A stretch of DNA of 64,000 bases. Source: Streptomyces vinaceus. GTDB lineage: Bacteria; Actinomycetota; Actinomycetes; Streptomycetales; Streptomycetaceae. The stretch is from contig NZ_CP023692.1 of assembly GCF_008704935.1 (NCBI RefSeq), forward strand, positions 2,179,001 through 2,243,000. Direction: 5' to 3'. Below, in pieces: positions 39,007 to 47,619 of this stretch; the first letter of the stretch is position 1, and each line of letters starts with the position of its first letter. The notes under the pieces were generated by a model. That model made no database searches and was not told where the DNA came from. It saw nothing but the letters and a program-made list of their open reading frames with translations. The position numbers and the translations under genes were made by a program.

Positions 39007-39126
39007 CTCCGGTTGCCCGATGAGAGTCGGGCCAATTCCCCCGGCAAACCACTCAGACTTCCTCAGACTTCTGATCCGGTGCGCCGGATTTCACTGTAAG
39101 TGCATCTGAAGTCTTTGGAGTGACCT

Positions 39127-39312
39127 GTGGCTGCCAACTGCGACGTTTGCGCCAAGGGGCCGAGCTTCGGCAACAACATCTCCCACTCGCACCGCCGCAC
39201 CTCGCGTCGCTGGAACCCGAACATCCAGCGCGTTCGTGCCATGGTCAGTGGGACGCCGAAGCGCCTCAACGTCTGCACCTCGTGCATCAAGGCCGGCAAG
39301 GTCTCGCGCTGA
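39127..39312 (+). CDS. rpmB: 50S ribosomal protein L28, zinc-binding form
   Basis: 61 residues from GTG with GGAG upstream. CDVCAKGPSFGNNISHSHRR at the N-terminus and CTSC near the C-terminus make this the C+ (zinc-ribbon) L28. Streptomyces also carry zinc-independent paralogues elsewhere, controlled by Zur; this one should be the zinc-replete form. It is followed by a strong terminator. It is divergent from the DAK-recG transcript. Confidence 0.95.
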   Translation: MAANCDVCAKGPSFGNNISHSHRRTSRRWNPNIQRVRAMVSGTPKRLNVCTSCIKAGKVSR

Positions 39313-39350
39313 CGCCAACCGTCGTAGCGCAGCCCTTTCCGGTTGCCAAG

Positions 39351-39381
39351 AAGGCCGGTCCACCTAGTGGACCGGCCTTTT
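39351..39381 (+). terminator. Intrinsic terminator of rpmB
   Basis: A 13-bp perfect stem (AAGGCCGGTCCAC, 39351-39363, with 39367-39379) has a three-base loop and is followed by TTTT. It lies 38 bases after the rpmB stop. Confidence 0.93.
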
Positions 39382-39408
39382 GCCTTGCCTGGACCGACCG
39401 GGCGTGAG

Positions 39409-39442
39409 GAGGACCACCGCATCACGTGATGCGGTGGTCCTC
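39409..39442 (-). terminator. Palindromic terminator of thiD
   Basis: A perfect 34-base palindrome (17 bp each side, centred on CACGTG) lies 20 bases after the thiD stop. In RNA it folds with a CACG-type loop. It directly follows the rpmB terminator, so the two convergent units have separate hairpins. Confidence 0.85.
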
Positions 39443-39461
39443 TGCCGTTGCGCCGTCCCCG

Positions 39462-40265
39462 TCAGCGGTTCCACTGCCAGGCGTGGTCCACGGGGCCGAT
39501 GCCCGCGCCGAGCGCGAAGCCGGCCGCGAGGGCGCCGCTCACGTACTCCTTGGCCTCCATGGCGGCCTGCGGCACGTCCTGCCCCTTGGCGAGCCCCGCG
39601 GCCAGGGCACTGGCGAGCGTGCAGCCGGTGCCGTGGGTGTGCCGGTTGCCGTGGCGCGGGGCCCGCAGCCACAGCAGCGTGTCCCCGTCGGTGAGCAGGT
39701 CGGCGGCCTGGTTCCCGTGGGCGGCCAGGTGCCCGCCCTTGATGAGCGCCCACTGGGGCCCGTACGCGAGGACGGCGTCGGCGGCCCGCCGCATGTCGTC
39801 CTCGCTCTCCACCACCACACCCGTGAGCTGGGCCACCTCGTCCAGGTTCGGGGTGGCCACGGTGGCCCGCGGCAGCAGTTCCTTGCGTACGGCGTCCAGG
39901 GCCGAGGCGGCGAGCAGCGCGTCCCCGTGCTTGGAGACCCCGACCGGGTCCACGACGGCGGGGGCGGAGGTGGCGGCGAGCAGTTCGGCGACCGTTTCCA
40001 CCAGTGCGGTGGAGGCCAGCATCCCGGTCTTGACGGCGTGGACGCCGATGTCGTCCACGACGGCCCGGTACTGGGCCTTCACGGCCTCGGCGGGCAGTTC
40101 CCAGACGCCCTGCACCCCGAGGGAGTTCTGCGCGGTCACGGCCGTCACCACGCTCATCCCGTGCACGCCGAGTGCCAGCATCGTCTTGAGGTCGGCCTGG
40201 ATCCCGGCGCCACCGCCGGAGTCGGATCCGGCGACGGTCAGGCACAGCGGTGGCGCGTCGGTCAT
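39462..40265 (-). CDS. thiD: Hydroxymethylpyrimidine (phosphate) kinase ThiD
   Basis: 267 residues. Phosphorylates HMP and HMP-P to the pyrophosphate for thiamine synthesis. [20 protein letters not shown] (9-28) is the family signature. [13 protein letters not shown] and [18 protein letters not shown], with the anion-hole and catalytic residues, are present. GGAG lies eight bases upstream. The ATG overlaps the thiL stop as ATGA. The two genes form a coupled pair. Confidence 0.96.
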   Translation of the reverse strand: MTDAPPLCLTVAGSDSGGGAGIQADLKTMLALGVHGMSVVTAVTAQNSLGVQGVWELPAEAVKAQYRAVVDDIGVHAVKTGMLASTALVETVAELLAATSAPAVVDPVGVSKHGDALLAASALDAVRKELLPRATVATPNLDEVAQLTGVVVESEDDMRRAADAVLAYGPQWALIKGGHLAAHGNQAADLLTDGDTLLWLRAPRHGNRHTHGTGCTLASALAAGLAKGQDVPQAAMEAKEYVSGALAAGFALGAGIGPVDHAWQWNR

Positions 40266-41245
40266 CTGGGGGTCTCCTCGATGGACGGGTCGGAGCCGAA
40301 GTGGTCCCAGCCGCCGGTGCTGGTCCAGGGAGCGCCGTCCACGGTCACCTGGGGCAGCGCGGACCGGTTCAGCACCTCCCCGATGACCTTCCACCGGGCG
40401 GGCAGTTTCACGTCGGGCGGGAAGGTCGCCACGATGGCGTGATCTTCCCCTCCGGTGAGCACCCACTGCAAGGGGTCGACCCCGACGGCCTGCCCGATGT
40501 CGTGCATCTGCGTCGGGATGTCGACGGCCGCCGAGCGCAGGTCGATCCGTACCTTGCTGGCCTCCGCGATGTGCCCGAGGTCGGCGATCAGGCCGTCGCT
40601 GACGTCGGTCATCGCGGTGGCGCCGAGCCCGGCCGCCGCGGGGCCCGCGTGGTACGGGGGCTCGGGGCGCCGGTGCGCCTCGACGAAGGCCCGCGGGGAG
40701 CGGAACCCGCGCGAGAGCACGGCGAATCCGGCCGCGGACCAGCCCAGCCAGCCCGTGACGGCCACGACGTCGCCGGGCTGGGCGCCGGAGCGCAGCACGG
40801 GCTCGTGGTTGCGCAGGTCGCCGAGGGCGGTGATGGCCACGGTGATGGTGTCCCCGCGCACGACGTCGCCGCCGACCACGGCCGCGCCGGCGACCTGGCA
40901 CTCGTCGCGGATGCCGTCCATCAGCTCGGTGGGCCAGGTGACCGGCAGCTCGGCCGGGACGACGAGGCCGAGCAGCAGCGCCGTCGGCACGGCGCCCATG
41001 GCCGCGATGTCGGCGAGGTTCTGCGCGGCGGCCTTGCGGCCGACGTCGTACGCGGTGGACCAGTCGCGCCGGAAGTGCCTGCCCTCCAGCAGGATGTCGG
41101 TGCTCGCCACGACCCGCCGGTCGGGGGCCGACACGACCGCGGCGTCGTCGCCCGGTCCGAGCCGGACCGCCGGGGTGGTGGTGAGCCGTGAGGTGAGCTC
41201 TCGAATGAGCCCGAACTCCCCCAGCTCGCCCACAGTGCCCTTCAT
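40262..41245 (-). CDS. thiL: Thiamine-monophosphate kinase ThiL
   Basis: 327 residues. Converts thiamine phosphate to the cofactor thiamine diphosphate. [14 protein letters not shown] begins the protein, and [11 protein letters not shown] carries the ATP/Mg DDAA motif. [15 protein letters not shown], then [14 protein letters not shown] and [10 protein letters not shown], follow the PurM-like fold. AAGGGG lies ahead of the ATG. Upstream there are two direct GTTGACG elements 12 bp apart, which may be promoter or operator; I see no TPP riboswitch. Confidence 0.95.
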   Translation of the reverse strand: MKGTVGELGEFGLIRELTSRLTTTPAVRLGPGDDAAVVSAPDRRVVASTDILLEGRHFRRDWSTAYDVGRKAAAQNLADIAAMGAVPTALLLGLVVPAELPVTWPTELMDGIRDECQVAGAAVVGGDVVRGDTITVAITALGDLRNHEPVLRSGAQPGDVVAVTGWLGWSAAGFAVLSRGFRSPRAFVEAHRRPEPPYHAGPAAAGLGATAMTDVSDGLIADLGHIAEASKVRIDLRSAAVDIPTQMHDIGQAVGVDPLQWVLTGGEDHAIVATFPPDVKLPARWKVIGEVLNRSALPQVTVDGAPWTSTGGWDHFGSDPSIEETPR

Positions 41246-41489
41246 CGCTGTGCCCCTTCTTGCCCAGTCCGCTTGCGGTCGCGAGCCGTCACAGCTCTGG
41301 GTACCGTCAACAGATACGTCAACTTCTGCTCTCCGTACGCCCCGCCGTGCGTGGCGCCGTGCCCCCGGGTCTCCCCGTGGTGCTCGGCGACGCGGTACCG
41401 TGGCGTCCCTTCTTCCCCGGGCCCACCCGAATCCCTGGGCCCACCCGAAGGTTAGGGGAATCGATCCTCGTGGCCGCCCTGGAGGTTCC

Positions 41490-41723
41490 GTGGTACAGGC
41501 GTACATCCTTATCCAGACCGAGGTGGGCAAGGCGTCGTTCGTCGCCGAGTCCATCAGCCAGATCCCGGGGGTGATCCAGGCGGAGGACGTGACGGGCCCG
41601 TACGACGTGATCGTGCGCGCCCAGGCCGACACCGTCGACGAGCTCGGCCGCATGGTCGTCGCCAAGGTGCAGCAGGTGGAGGGCATCACCCGCACCCTGA
41701 CCTGCCCGGTGGTCCATCTGTAG
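41490..41723 (+). CDS. Stand-alone Lrp/AsnC ligand-binding domain protein
   Basis: 77 residues, GTG start with GGAGG four bases upstream. The product is essentially one RAM (amino-acid-sensing) domain: VQAYILIQTEVGKASFVAES, then IPGVIQAEDVTGPYDVIVRA. It lacks the helix-turn-helix half of full Lrp proteins. Such SMRP-like proteins form oligomers and bind amino acids. Its partner is unknown. It is divergent from thiL. Confidence 0.9.
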   Translation: MVQAYILIQTEVGKASFVAESISQIPGVIQAEDVTGPYDVIVRAQADTVDELGRMVVAKVQQVEGITRTLTCPVVHL

Positions 41724-41743
41724 CCCCCGTCTACTCTTGGCCG

Positions 41744-42238
41744 GTGATGACCCTCCACCGCCGGCCCCTGCGTCTGCCCGTCCTGGTCGCCGTACTGGCC
41801 CTCGCGGGCTGTGCCCCGGGTGGTTCCGGAACCCGGGTGGACCCGCCGCCCACGCCGCCCGCCGACGTCGCGGGGTTCTGTGCAGCGCTGCACGAGGAAC
41901 TCCCCGAGACGGTGGCCGGCCTGGCGCGGGTCGAGGCGGTGCCGGAGTCGGATCTGACCGCCGCGTGGGGCGGCTCGGCGATCGTACTGCGGTGCGGTCT
42001 CCCCAAGCCCCCCGAGATGGCTGATCCCCGGCAGGAGGGCGTCGAGGTCAACGGCGTCCGATGGCTGCTGGAGAAGGTCCCCGACAGCGCCGGCGGGGGG
42101 TTCCGTTTCATCACCGGCCTGCGGCTCGCGTACACCGAGGTCCGGGTCGACAAGGAGCATGCCACGGACGCGGGGATGCTCGTCGGGCTGTCCACGGCCG
42201 TGGCCAGGACGGTCCCGGAGGGCATCTCCTCGTACTGA
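41744..42238 (+). CDS. DUF3515 lipoprotein
   Basis: 164 residues. The signal sequence ends in lipobox LALAGC (cysteine about residue 23). The rest matches the DUF3515 family: FCAALHEELPETVAGL, then IVLRCGLPKP and LAYTEVRV. It is an actinobacterial family of unknown function. The start may be GTG at 41744 or the adjacent ATG. It converges on ddl. Confidence 0.9.
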   Translation: MMTLHRRPLRLPVLVAVLALAGCAPGGSGTRVDPPPTPPADVAGFCAALHEELPETVAGLARVEAVPESDLTAAWGGSAIVLRCGLPKPPEMADPRQEGVEVNGVRWLLEKVPDSAGGGFRFITGLRLAYTEVRVDKEHATDAGMLVGLSTAVARTVPEGISSY

Positions 42239-42264
42239 CGGGAGCCCTCCCGCCCCTTCGCACA

Positions 42265-42299
42265 CCGACCGCCCGCCGGGAATCCCGGCGGGCGGTCGG
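42265..42299. terminator. Bidirectional terminator between DUF3515 gene and ddl
   Basis: A 16-bp perfect stem (CCGACCGCCCGCCGGG, 42265-42280, with 42284-42299) has a three-base AAT loop, placed between two convergent genes. Confidence 0.9.
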
Positions 42300-42330
42300 C
42301 ATGTACGGCGTTCGGGGCCGCGCGCTGCGG

Positions 42331-43488
42331 CTAGCGCAGGCCCGTGGAGCGGTTCAGGGCCGCCTGGATCAGGCGGTCCACCAGCTCCGGGTACTCGATG
42401 CCCGACTCCTGCCACATCCGCGGGTACATGGAGATCGGGGTGAAGCCCGGCATCGTGTTGATCTCGTTGATGACGAACGTGCCGTCCTCGGTGAGGAAGA
42501 AGTCGGCGCGCACCAGGCCCTCGCAGGACGCGGCGTCGAAGGCCTCGACCGCGAGCCGCTGCACCTCGGCGGTCTGCTCCGGGGTGAGCGGGGCGGGCAC
42601 GATCCCGGAGGCGGAGTCGATGTACTTCGCCTCGAAGTCGTAGAAGTCGTGGCTGGAGACCGGGGGGATCTCGGCGGGCACGCTCGCGCGCGGACCGTCC
42701 TCGAACTCCAGCACCCCGCACTCGATCTCGCGGCCGCGCAGCAGCGCCTCGACGATGATCTTCGGGTCGTGGCGCTGGGCCTCGCGGATCGCCGCGTCCA
42801 GGCCGGAGACGTCGTCGACCTTGGTGATGCCGATGGAGGAGCCGGCCCGGGCGGGCTTGATGAAGAGCGGCCAGCCGTGCTCGCCGGCGAAGTCCAGGAT
42901 CCGCGCCTTGGCGGCGTCCCGGTCGGCTTCCCACTCGCGGGGCCGGACGGTCACGTACGGGCCGACGGGGAGGCCGAAGGAGGTGAAGACCCGCTTCATG
43001 TACTCCTTGTCCTGGCCGACGGCCGAGGCGAGGACGCCCGAGCCGACGTACGGGATGCCGGAGAGCTCCAGCAGGCCCTGCAGGGTGCCGTCCTCGCCGT
43101 ACGGGCCGTGCAGCATCGGGAAGACGACGTCGACCTCGCCCAGGGCCTTGGGAACGGCTCCCGGCTCGGTGTAGACGACCTCGCGGTTGGCCGGGTCGAC
43201 GGAGAGCACGACGGCGCCCTCCTCGGAGTCCGCCAGCTCCTCGACGCTCGGGAGCTTGCGGTCGGCGATGGCCATCCGCGCGGGCTCGTCGGCGGTCAGC
43301 GCCCACCGGCCGTCCGTGGTGATGCCGATGGGCAGCACCTCGTACTTGGACCGGTCGATGGAGCGCAGCACGGCGCCCGCGGTGACGACCGAGATGGCGT
43401 GTTCCGAGCTGCGGCCGCCGAACACGACGGCCACGCGGGGCTTGCGGCCCTGCTGCTCAGGGGTCTGGGGGAGGTTCTCGCTGCTCAT
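42331..43488 (-). CDS. ddl: D-alanine-D-alanine ligase
   Basis: 385 residues. Makes the D-Ala-D-Ala dipeptide for peptidoglycan. VAVVFGGRSSEHAIS is at the N-terminus, and LHGPYGEDGTLQGLLELSGI and FIKPARAGSSIGI follow. FYDFEAKYIDS holds the Tyr-type omega-loop of ligases that prefer D-Ala over D-lactate, so this is not a resistance VanA/B-type enzyme. VRADFFLTEDGTFVINEINT provides the metal ligands. It follows gpsA by 39 bp in the plsC-gpsA-ddl series. Confidence 0.95.
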   Translation of the reverse strand: MSSENLPQTPEQQGRKPRVAVVFGGRSSEHAISVVTAGAVLRSIDRSKYEVLPIGITTDGRWALTADEPARMAIADRKLPSVEELADSEEGAVVLSVDPANREVVYTEPGAVPKALGEVDVVFPMLHGPYGEDGTLQGLLELSGIPYVGSGVLASAVGQDKEYMKRVFTSFGLPVGPYVTVRPREWEADRDAAKARILDFAGEHGWPLFIKPARAGSSIGITKVDDVSGLDAAIREAQRHDPKIIVEALLRGREIECGVLEFEDGPRASVPAEIPPVSSHDFYDFEAKYIDSASGIVPAPLTPEQTAEVQRLAVEAFDAASCEGLVRADFFLTEDGTFVINEINTMPGFTPISMYPRMWQESGIEYPELVDRLIQAALNRSTGLR

Positions 43489-43527
43489 ATCGCCACGACG
43501 ATACCCGGTCGGGCGTCCGGAAAGGAG

Positions 43528-44538
43528 TCAGCGGCGTTCCGGTTTGGCGCTGCGTCCCATCAGTTCCTTCAGTGCGACCAGCGGCGGCTTGCCGTGGTGG
43601 ACGATGTCGACGACGGTGTCGGTGATCGGCATGTCCACCCCGTGGCGGCGGGCCAGATCGGCCACCGACTGGCAGGACTTGACGCCCTCGGCGGTCTGCT
43701 TGGTGACCGCGATGGTCTCCTCCAGCGTCATGCCGCGGCCGAGGTTGGTGCCGAAGGTGTGGTTGCGGGAGAGCGGCGAGGAGCAGGTGGCGACGAGGTC
43801 GCCGAGGCCCGCGAGACCGGAGAAGGTCAGCGGGTCGGCGCCCATGGCCAGGCCCAGCCGGGTGGCCTCGGCGAGGCCGCGGGTGATGAGGGAGCCCTTG
43901 GTGTTGTCGCCCAGGCCCATGCCGTCCGCGATGCCGACGGCGAGGCCGATGACGTTCTTGACCGCGCCGCCGAGCTCGCAGCCGATGACGTCGGTGCTCG
44001 TGTACGGGCGGAAGTACGGGGTGTGGCAGGCGGCCTGGAGGCGCTGCGCGACGGCCTCGTCGGAGCAGGCGACGACGGCGGCGGCGGGCTGGCGGGCCGC
44101 GATCTCACGGGCCAGGTTGGGGCCGGTGACGACGGCGACGCGCTCGGCGGGGACCTTGGCCACCTCCTCGATGACCTCGCTCATGCGCTTGGCGCTGCCG
44201 AGTTCGATGCCCTTCATCAGGGAGACGAGGACGGCGTCGGCGGGCAGCAGGGGGGCCCATTCGGCGAGGTTGCCGCGCAGGGTCTGCGAGGGGATGGCGA
44301 GGACCGCGAAGTCGGCGCCGGCCGCGGCCTCGGCCGGGTCGGTGGTGGCGCGCATGTTCGCGGGGAGCTCGACGTCCGGGAAGTAGTCCGGGTTGGTCCG
44401 GCCGGTGTTGATGGCGTCGACGACCTCGCTGCGGCGGCCCCACAGGGTCACCTCGCAGCCCGCGTCGGCGAGCACCATGCCGAAGGCCGTGCCCCAGGAG
44501 CCGGTTCCGAAGACGGCCGCCTTCACGGGACGTGTCAC
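43528..44538 (-). CDS. gpsA: Glycerol-3-phosphate dehydrogenase (NAD(P)+)
   Basis: 336 residues. Supplies sn-glycerol-3-phosphate for phospholipids. The Rossmann start AVFGTGSWGTAFGMVLADAG is intact, and the catalytic lysine region VKNVIGLAVGIADG follows. The GTG has GGAGG seven bases upstream and overlaps the plsC stop as GTGA (44535-44538). plsC just upstream uses the product's acyl derivatives, which supports one lipid unit. Confidence 0.95.
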   Translation of the reverse strand: MTRPVKAAVFGTGSWGTAFGMVLADAGCEVTLWGRRSEVVDAINTGRTNPDYFPDVELPANMRATTDPAEAAAGADFAVLAIPSQTLRGNLAEWAPLLPADAVLVSLMKGIELGSAKRMSEVIEEVAKVPAERVAVVTGPNLAREIAARQPAAAVVACSDEAVAQRLQAACHTPYFRPYTSTDVIGCELGGAVKNVIGLAVGIADGMGLGDNTKGSLITRGLAEATRLGLAMGADPLTFSGLAGLGDLVATCSSPLSRNHTFGTNLGRGMTLEETIAVTKQTAEGVKSCQSVADLARRHGVDMPITDTVVDIVHHGKPPLVALKELMGRSAKPERR

Positions 44539-45287
44539 TTGTGGTCCTCCCCCGCGGCCTTGCGCCGCTGTTCCAGCCTGGCCTTGCGATGGTCGTACGG
44601 CTGCTCCGGCGCCTTCTCGCCGCGCAGCTCCTCCAGCAGCTCCGTGATGGCCGCCATGATGGTCTCGGTGACCTCCTTGAGCACGTCCGGGGTGGGTTCC
44701 CGGTCGTAGAACCCGGAGAGGTCCACGGGGGGTCCGGCCAGCACCTGGAGGGTCTTGCGCGGGAACAGGCGGACCTTGTTCTCCTTGGCGTACGGAGGCA
44801 TGGCGAGGTTCGCGCCCCACTGGGCCACGGGAATGACGGGCGCCTTCGTCATCAGCGCCACGCGCGCTGCGCCGGTCTTGCCGGCCATCGGCCACATGTC
44901 CGGATCGCGGGTGAGAGTGCCTTCGGGATAAAAGGCCACGCATTCGCCGCGCTCGATGGCGTCCACGGCGGCCCGGAATGCGTCCAGGGCGTTGGTGGTC
45001 TCGCGGTAGACGGGGATCTGGCCGGAGCCGCGCAGGATCGATCCGACGACGGGGACCTTGAAGAGGGCCGCCTTCGCGAGCAATCGGGGCACCCGGCCGG
45101 TGTTGTACTGGAAGTGCGCGTAGGAGAGCGGGTCCAGATACGAGTTGTGATTGACGGCCGTGATAAACCCGCCGTCGGCCGGAATGTGGTCCATTCCCCG
45201 CCAGTCCCGCTTGAAGAGCACCACCAGCGGCGGTTTTGCGATGACCGCCGCCAGGCGGTACCAGAAGCCGATTCTGCGGCGGGACAC
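44535..45287 (-). CDS. plsC: 1-acyl-sn-glycerol-3-phosphate acyltransferase
   Basis: 250 residues from a GTG (VSRRRIGFWYRLAAVI). The acyltransferase HX4D motif is present as NHNSYLD, and the glycerol-phosphate motif as FYPEGT; a conserved basic residue (RGSGQIPV) follows the family. The start is placed after GAGGAAGG. The C-terminal 40 residues are charged. It overlaps gpsA and precedes ddl, tying lipid and wall synthesis together. Confidence 0.92.
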   Translation of the reverse strand: MSRRRIGFWYRLAAVIAKPPLVVLFKRDWRGMDHIPADGGFITAVNHNSYLDPLSYAHFQYNTGRVPRLLAKAALFKVPVVGSILRGSGQIPVYRETTNALDAFRAAVDAIERGECVAFYPEGTLTRDPDMWPMAGKTGAARVALMTKAPVIPVAQWGANLAMPPYAKENKVRLFPRKTLQVLAGPPVDLSGFYDREPTPDVLKEVTETIMAAITELLEELRGEKAPEQPYDHRKARLEQRRKAAGEDHK

Positions 45288-45464
45288 TCGGACACCTTCC
45301 TCTAGGACCGGTGCGCGGCTGGGGCACCTCGTCGGCCGGACAAGTGTGGCCTCGGGTCCGGTCTCTGTCGAGAACACCGTACGCCCCGCCCGGAGCACCG
45401 GAGCTCCGGGTCGACCGGGCAGAGGCGACAATGGGCCGATGCATGACCAGGCCGTGACCCGGCC

Positions 45465-46337
45465 ATGGTCCACCCATGGACGGGCGCGCGCCGCAGGGAA
45501 GGGGGGTCCGCCACGAACGCGGTCTGGAGTCTGGTGGTCCCGCTGAAGCCCTTGGCGGTGGCCAAGAGCCGTCTCGCTGCGGCCGTGGGGGCCTCCCGCC
45601 CGGGGCTCGCCCTGGCGTTCGCGCAGGACACGGTGGCGGGTGCGCTGGCCTGCGCGGCGGTCGCGGATGTGGTGGTCGTCACGGACGACGCGGAGGCCGG
45701 AAAGGAACTGGCGCGGCTGGGGGCGCGGATCGTCGCGGACGCTCCGGCCACCGGGCTCAACGCGGCGCTCGTCCACGGGGCGCGGGAGATTCGCAGGATC
45801 CGGCCGGGGGCGGCGGTGGCCGCGATGAACGCGGATCTGCCGGCGCTGCGGCCGCCGGAATTGCTACGCGTGCTCGAAGCCGCGTCCGTATTTCCGCGGG
45901 CATTTCTCGCGGACGCCGCGGGAATCGGAACGACCTTGCTTTCCGCTGCTCCGGACGTGGAATTGGCACCCTCGTTCGGGGGCCCGTCACGGGCTCGGCA
46001 TTCGGCCTCGGGAGCTGCGGAAATAGGGATCGCGAACGTCGAGAGCGTACGGCGGGACGTGGACACGGGAGCCGATCTGCGGGCCGCCCTCGCCCTCGGT
46101 GTGGGCCGTCACACGGCCCGATACAGTGCCCGTATGCAGGCGACCGCGTACACGTACGACTCCCAGACCCGCAGCGGCAGTGTGCTGCTGGACGACGGCA
46201 CACCGGTGCCCTTCGGGGCCCCGGCCTTCGACGCGGGCGGCCTGCGGCTGCTGCGGCCCGGGCAGCGGGTCCGGATCGAGACGGACGGCGAGGGGCCGGC
46301 GCTGCGGATCACGCTGGTCACCCTGCAGACCTTCTGA
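45465..46337 (+). CDS. cofC: CofC-type 2-phospholactate guanylyltransferase with fused small C-terminal domain
   Basis: 290 residues. CofC makes the F420 precursor by guanylyl (or phosphoenolpyruvate-guanylyl) transfer. The core has VVPLKPLAVAKSRL (about 24-37), AAMNADLPALRPPEL and AFLADAAGIGTTLLSA, and ends near residue 220. The frame then continues without a stop into a 67-residue domain (residues 224-290) that I recall as a separate small protein in relatives. The start is uncertain; the ATG at 45465 has no SD, and the core would begin around residue 19. Divergent from plsC. Confidence 0.75.
   Translation: MVHPWTGARRREGGSATNAVWSLVVPLKPLAVAKSRLAAAVGASRPGLALAFAQDTVAGALACAAVADVVVVTDDAEAGKELARLGARIVADAPATGLNAALVHGAREIRRIRPGAAVAAMNADLPALRPPELLRVLEAASVFPRAFLADAAGIGTTLLSAAPDVELAPSFGGPSRARHSASGAAEIGIANVESVRRDVDTGADLRAALALGVGRHTARYSARMQATAYTYDSQTRSGSVLLDDGTPVPFGAPAFDAGGLRLLRPGQRVRIETDGEGPALRITLVTLQTF
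46122..46127 (+). promoter_or_regulatory. Leaderless-type -10 before the small C-terminal domain
   Basis: TACAGT at 46122-46127 is followed by exactly six bases and then ATG at 46134. This is the spacing of a leaderless mRNA whose first base is the A of ATG. A convincing -35 is not seen. Confidence 0.4.
46134..46337 (+). CDS. Possible independent small beta-domain protein within cofC
   Basis: 67 residues, MQATAYTYDSQTRSGSVLLD onward, in the same frame as cofC. It is glycine-punctuated, all-beta in appearance, and resembles the 60-70 residue cold-shock-like proteins that follow cofC in some Streptomyces (from memory). A -10-like TACAGT six bases upstream and no SD suggest that it could be made alone from a leaderless transcript. 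It may therefore exist both fused and free. Confidence 0.5.
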   Translation: MQATAYTYDSQTRSGSVLLDDGTPVPFGAPAFDAGGLRLLRPGQRVRIETDGEGPALRITLVTLQTF

Positions 46338-46387
46338 CCCTCCCCACCGCACCCTTGTGACCTGCGACAACAGGGCGCACAGCACCG

Positions 46388-46422
46388 CGGGCCGGCTTCC
46401 CCGGAAGGGGGAAGCCGGCCCG
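46388..46422. terminator. Bidirectional terminator cofC / hupS
   Basis: A 15-bp perfect stem (CGGGCCGGCTTCCCC, 46388-46402, with 46408-46422) has a five-base loop between two convergent genes. Confidence 0.9.
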
Positions 46423-46441
46423 GCGTGTGTGACTCGTGGCC

Positions 46442-47110
46442 TTACTTCTTGCGGGCCGTGGTCTTCTTCGCGGTGGTCTTGCGCGCCGTCGTCTTCTTGG
46501 CGGGCGCCGTGGTCTTCGCGGTGGCCTTCTTGGCCGCCGGAGCCGTCTTCTTGGCGGTGGGGGTGGTCTTCTTCGCCGTCGTCGCGGCCTTCTTGGCCGT
46601 GGCGGTGGTCTTCTTGGCCCCCGGGGTGGTCTTCTTCGCCGCGGTCTTGGCGACCACCTTCTTGGCGACGACCTTCTTCGCGGTGGTCTTCTTGGCGACC
46701 GCGGTCTTGGCCGCCGCCTTCTTGGCGGTGGTGGCCTTCTTGGCAGCGGCCTTCTTGACCGTCGCGGAAGCTCCGCCGGAGAGGCTGCCCTTGGGCGCCT
46801 TCTTCACCGACACCTCGCCGCCCTTGGGGAGCTTCTTGGTGCCCGCGACCAGGTCCTTGAAGCCCTGGCCCGCGCGGAAGCGGGGAACAGAGGTCTTCTT
46901 GACCCGGACGCGCTCACCCGTCTGCGGGTTGCGGGCGTAGCGGGCCGGGCGGTCGACCTTCTCGAACGAGCCGAAGCCCGTGACCGAGACCCGGTCGCCC
47001 GCGACCACAGCGCGGACCATCGCGTCCAGTACCGCGTCGACAGCGTCCGCGGCCTGCTGGCGGCCGCCCAGCTTGTCGGCAATCGCTTCTACGAGCTGCG
47101 CCTTGTTCAC
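46442..47110 (-). CDS. hupS: HU-like nucleoid protein HupS with histone-H1-type tail
   Basis: 222 residues. The GTG giving VNKAQLVEAIADKLGGRQQA follows AAGGGGAAG. Residues 1-93 are a canonical HU domain with the DNA-binding arm GERVRVKKTSVPRFRAGQGF. The remaining 110 residues are lysine/alanine-rich KKT and AAKK repeats like histone H1. HupS is the sporulation-associated HU of Streptomyces and compacts spore DNA. The upstream region is AT-rich (47111-47190), with a TATATA-containing element. Confidence 0.95.
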   Translation of the reverse strand: MNKAQLVEAIADKLGGRQQAADAVDAVLDAMVRAVVAGDRVSVTGFGSFEKVDRPARYARNPQTGERVRVKKTSVPRFRAGQGFKDLVAGTKKLPKGGEVSVKKAPKGSLSGGASATVKKAAAKKATTAKKAAAKTAVAKKTTAKKVVAKKVVAKTAAKKTTPGAKKTTATAKKAATTAKKTTPTAKKTAPAAKKATAKTTAPAKKTTARKTTAKKTTARKK

Positions 47111-47254
47111 GTCTTCCCCTTCGGAGACTTCGCCAGAACGAATGTGTTCAAGCTTATTTCGCACGTTAGGCGGATATATACCGCAAATCAAACACGAAAC
47201 GGGCTAATCACCCTAGTGCCGCAACGGTGTAGGTCGTTACGGAGTTCCTTCGCA
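47070..47254 (-). promoter_or_regulatory. hupS 5' region
   Basis: Lower-GC stretch on the minus strand upstream of hupS. TATATA with GCGG/CCGC flanks occurs at 47170-47184 and may hold the -10; CCCGTT 17 bases upstream is the best -35. A developmentally regulated promoter would be expected. Evidence is moderate to weak. Confidence 0.35.
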
Positions 47255-47482
47255 TCAGTCGCCTTCAGGGAATCGACCCTCGTCGAGGTCCTTCATCAAC
47301 CTGTCCAGGCGCCTTGCCGCATCGGCGAGATCATGCTTCGCCGCGGCCGTGACGACCAACAGCTTCCGGGACAGCGCCATCCTTACGCCCTCCGGGACTT
47401 GCAGCGTGCGCACCCTTGCGTGTGCTTCTTTCAGCCGGTCCGCGACGAGTTCGTAGAGCTCAAGTTGACTGTCGCGTTCCAT
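47255..47482 (-). CDS. Small conserved helical protein
   Basis: 75 residues from MERDSQLELYELVADRLKEA. It appears wholly alpha-helical, with a basic middle (VRMALSRKLLVV) and acidic end (DLDEGRFPEGD). The family is conserved next to hupS in Streptomyces; its function is unknown to me. A longer frame upstream has no coding character. No membrane or metal motif is visible. Confidence 0.78.
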   Translation of the reverse strand: MERDSQLELYELVADRLKEAHARVRTLQVPEGVRMALSRKLLVVTAAAKHDLADAARRLDRLMKDLDEGRFPEGD

Positions 47483-47537
47483 GCACAGATTGTGCCATCT
47501 GGGGCGAGTTGTCGCCTCACGGGGCCTCAACACACGG

Positions 47538-47569
47538 CTGTGCCCCCCGCCGGAGGGCGGGGGGCACAG
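47538..47569 (-). terminator. Terminator of leuCD
   Basis: A 14-bp perfect stem (CTGTGCCCCCCGCC, 47538-47551, with 47556-47569) has a GGAG loop. It begins 51 bases after the leuD stop. A weak T-containing tail follows on the minus strand. Confidence 0.88.
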
Positions 47570-47619
47570 TGTTGTCGATGTGATCACCCGGAGGTGAATA
47601 AGCGCTGATCAGGCTGGAA

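Noticed and set aside
41246..41489. TPP riboswitch upstream of thiL
   Set aside because: I could not find the conserved CUGAGA/thi-box pattern or a matching stem arrangement.
42331..43488. VanA/VanB-like resistance ligase
   Set aside because: The omega-loop FYDFEAKY is of the D-Ala-D-Ala type, and no vanHX genes are adjacent.
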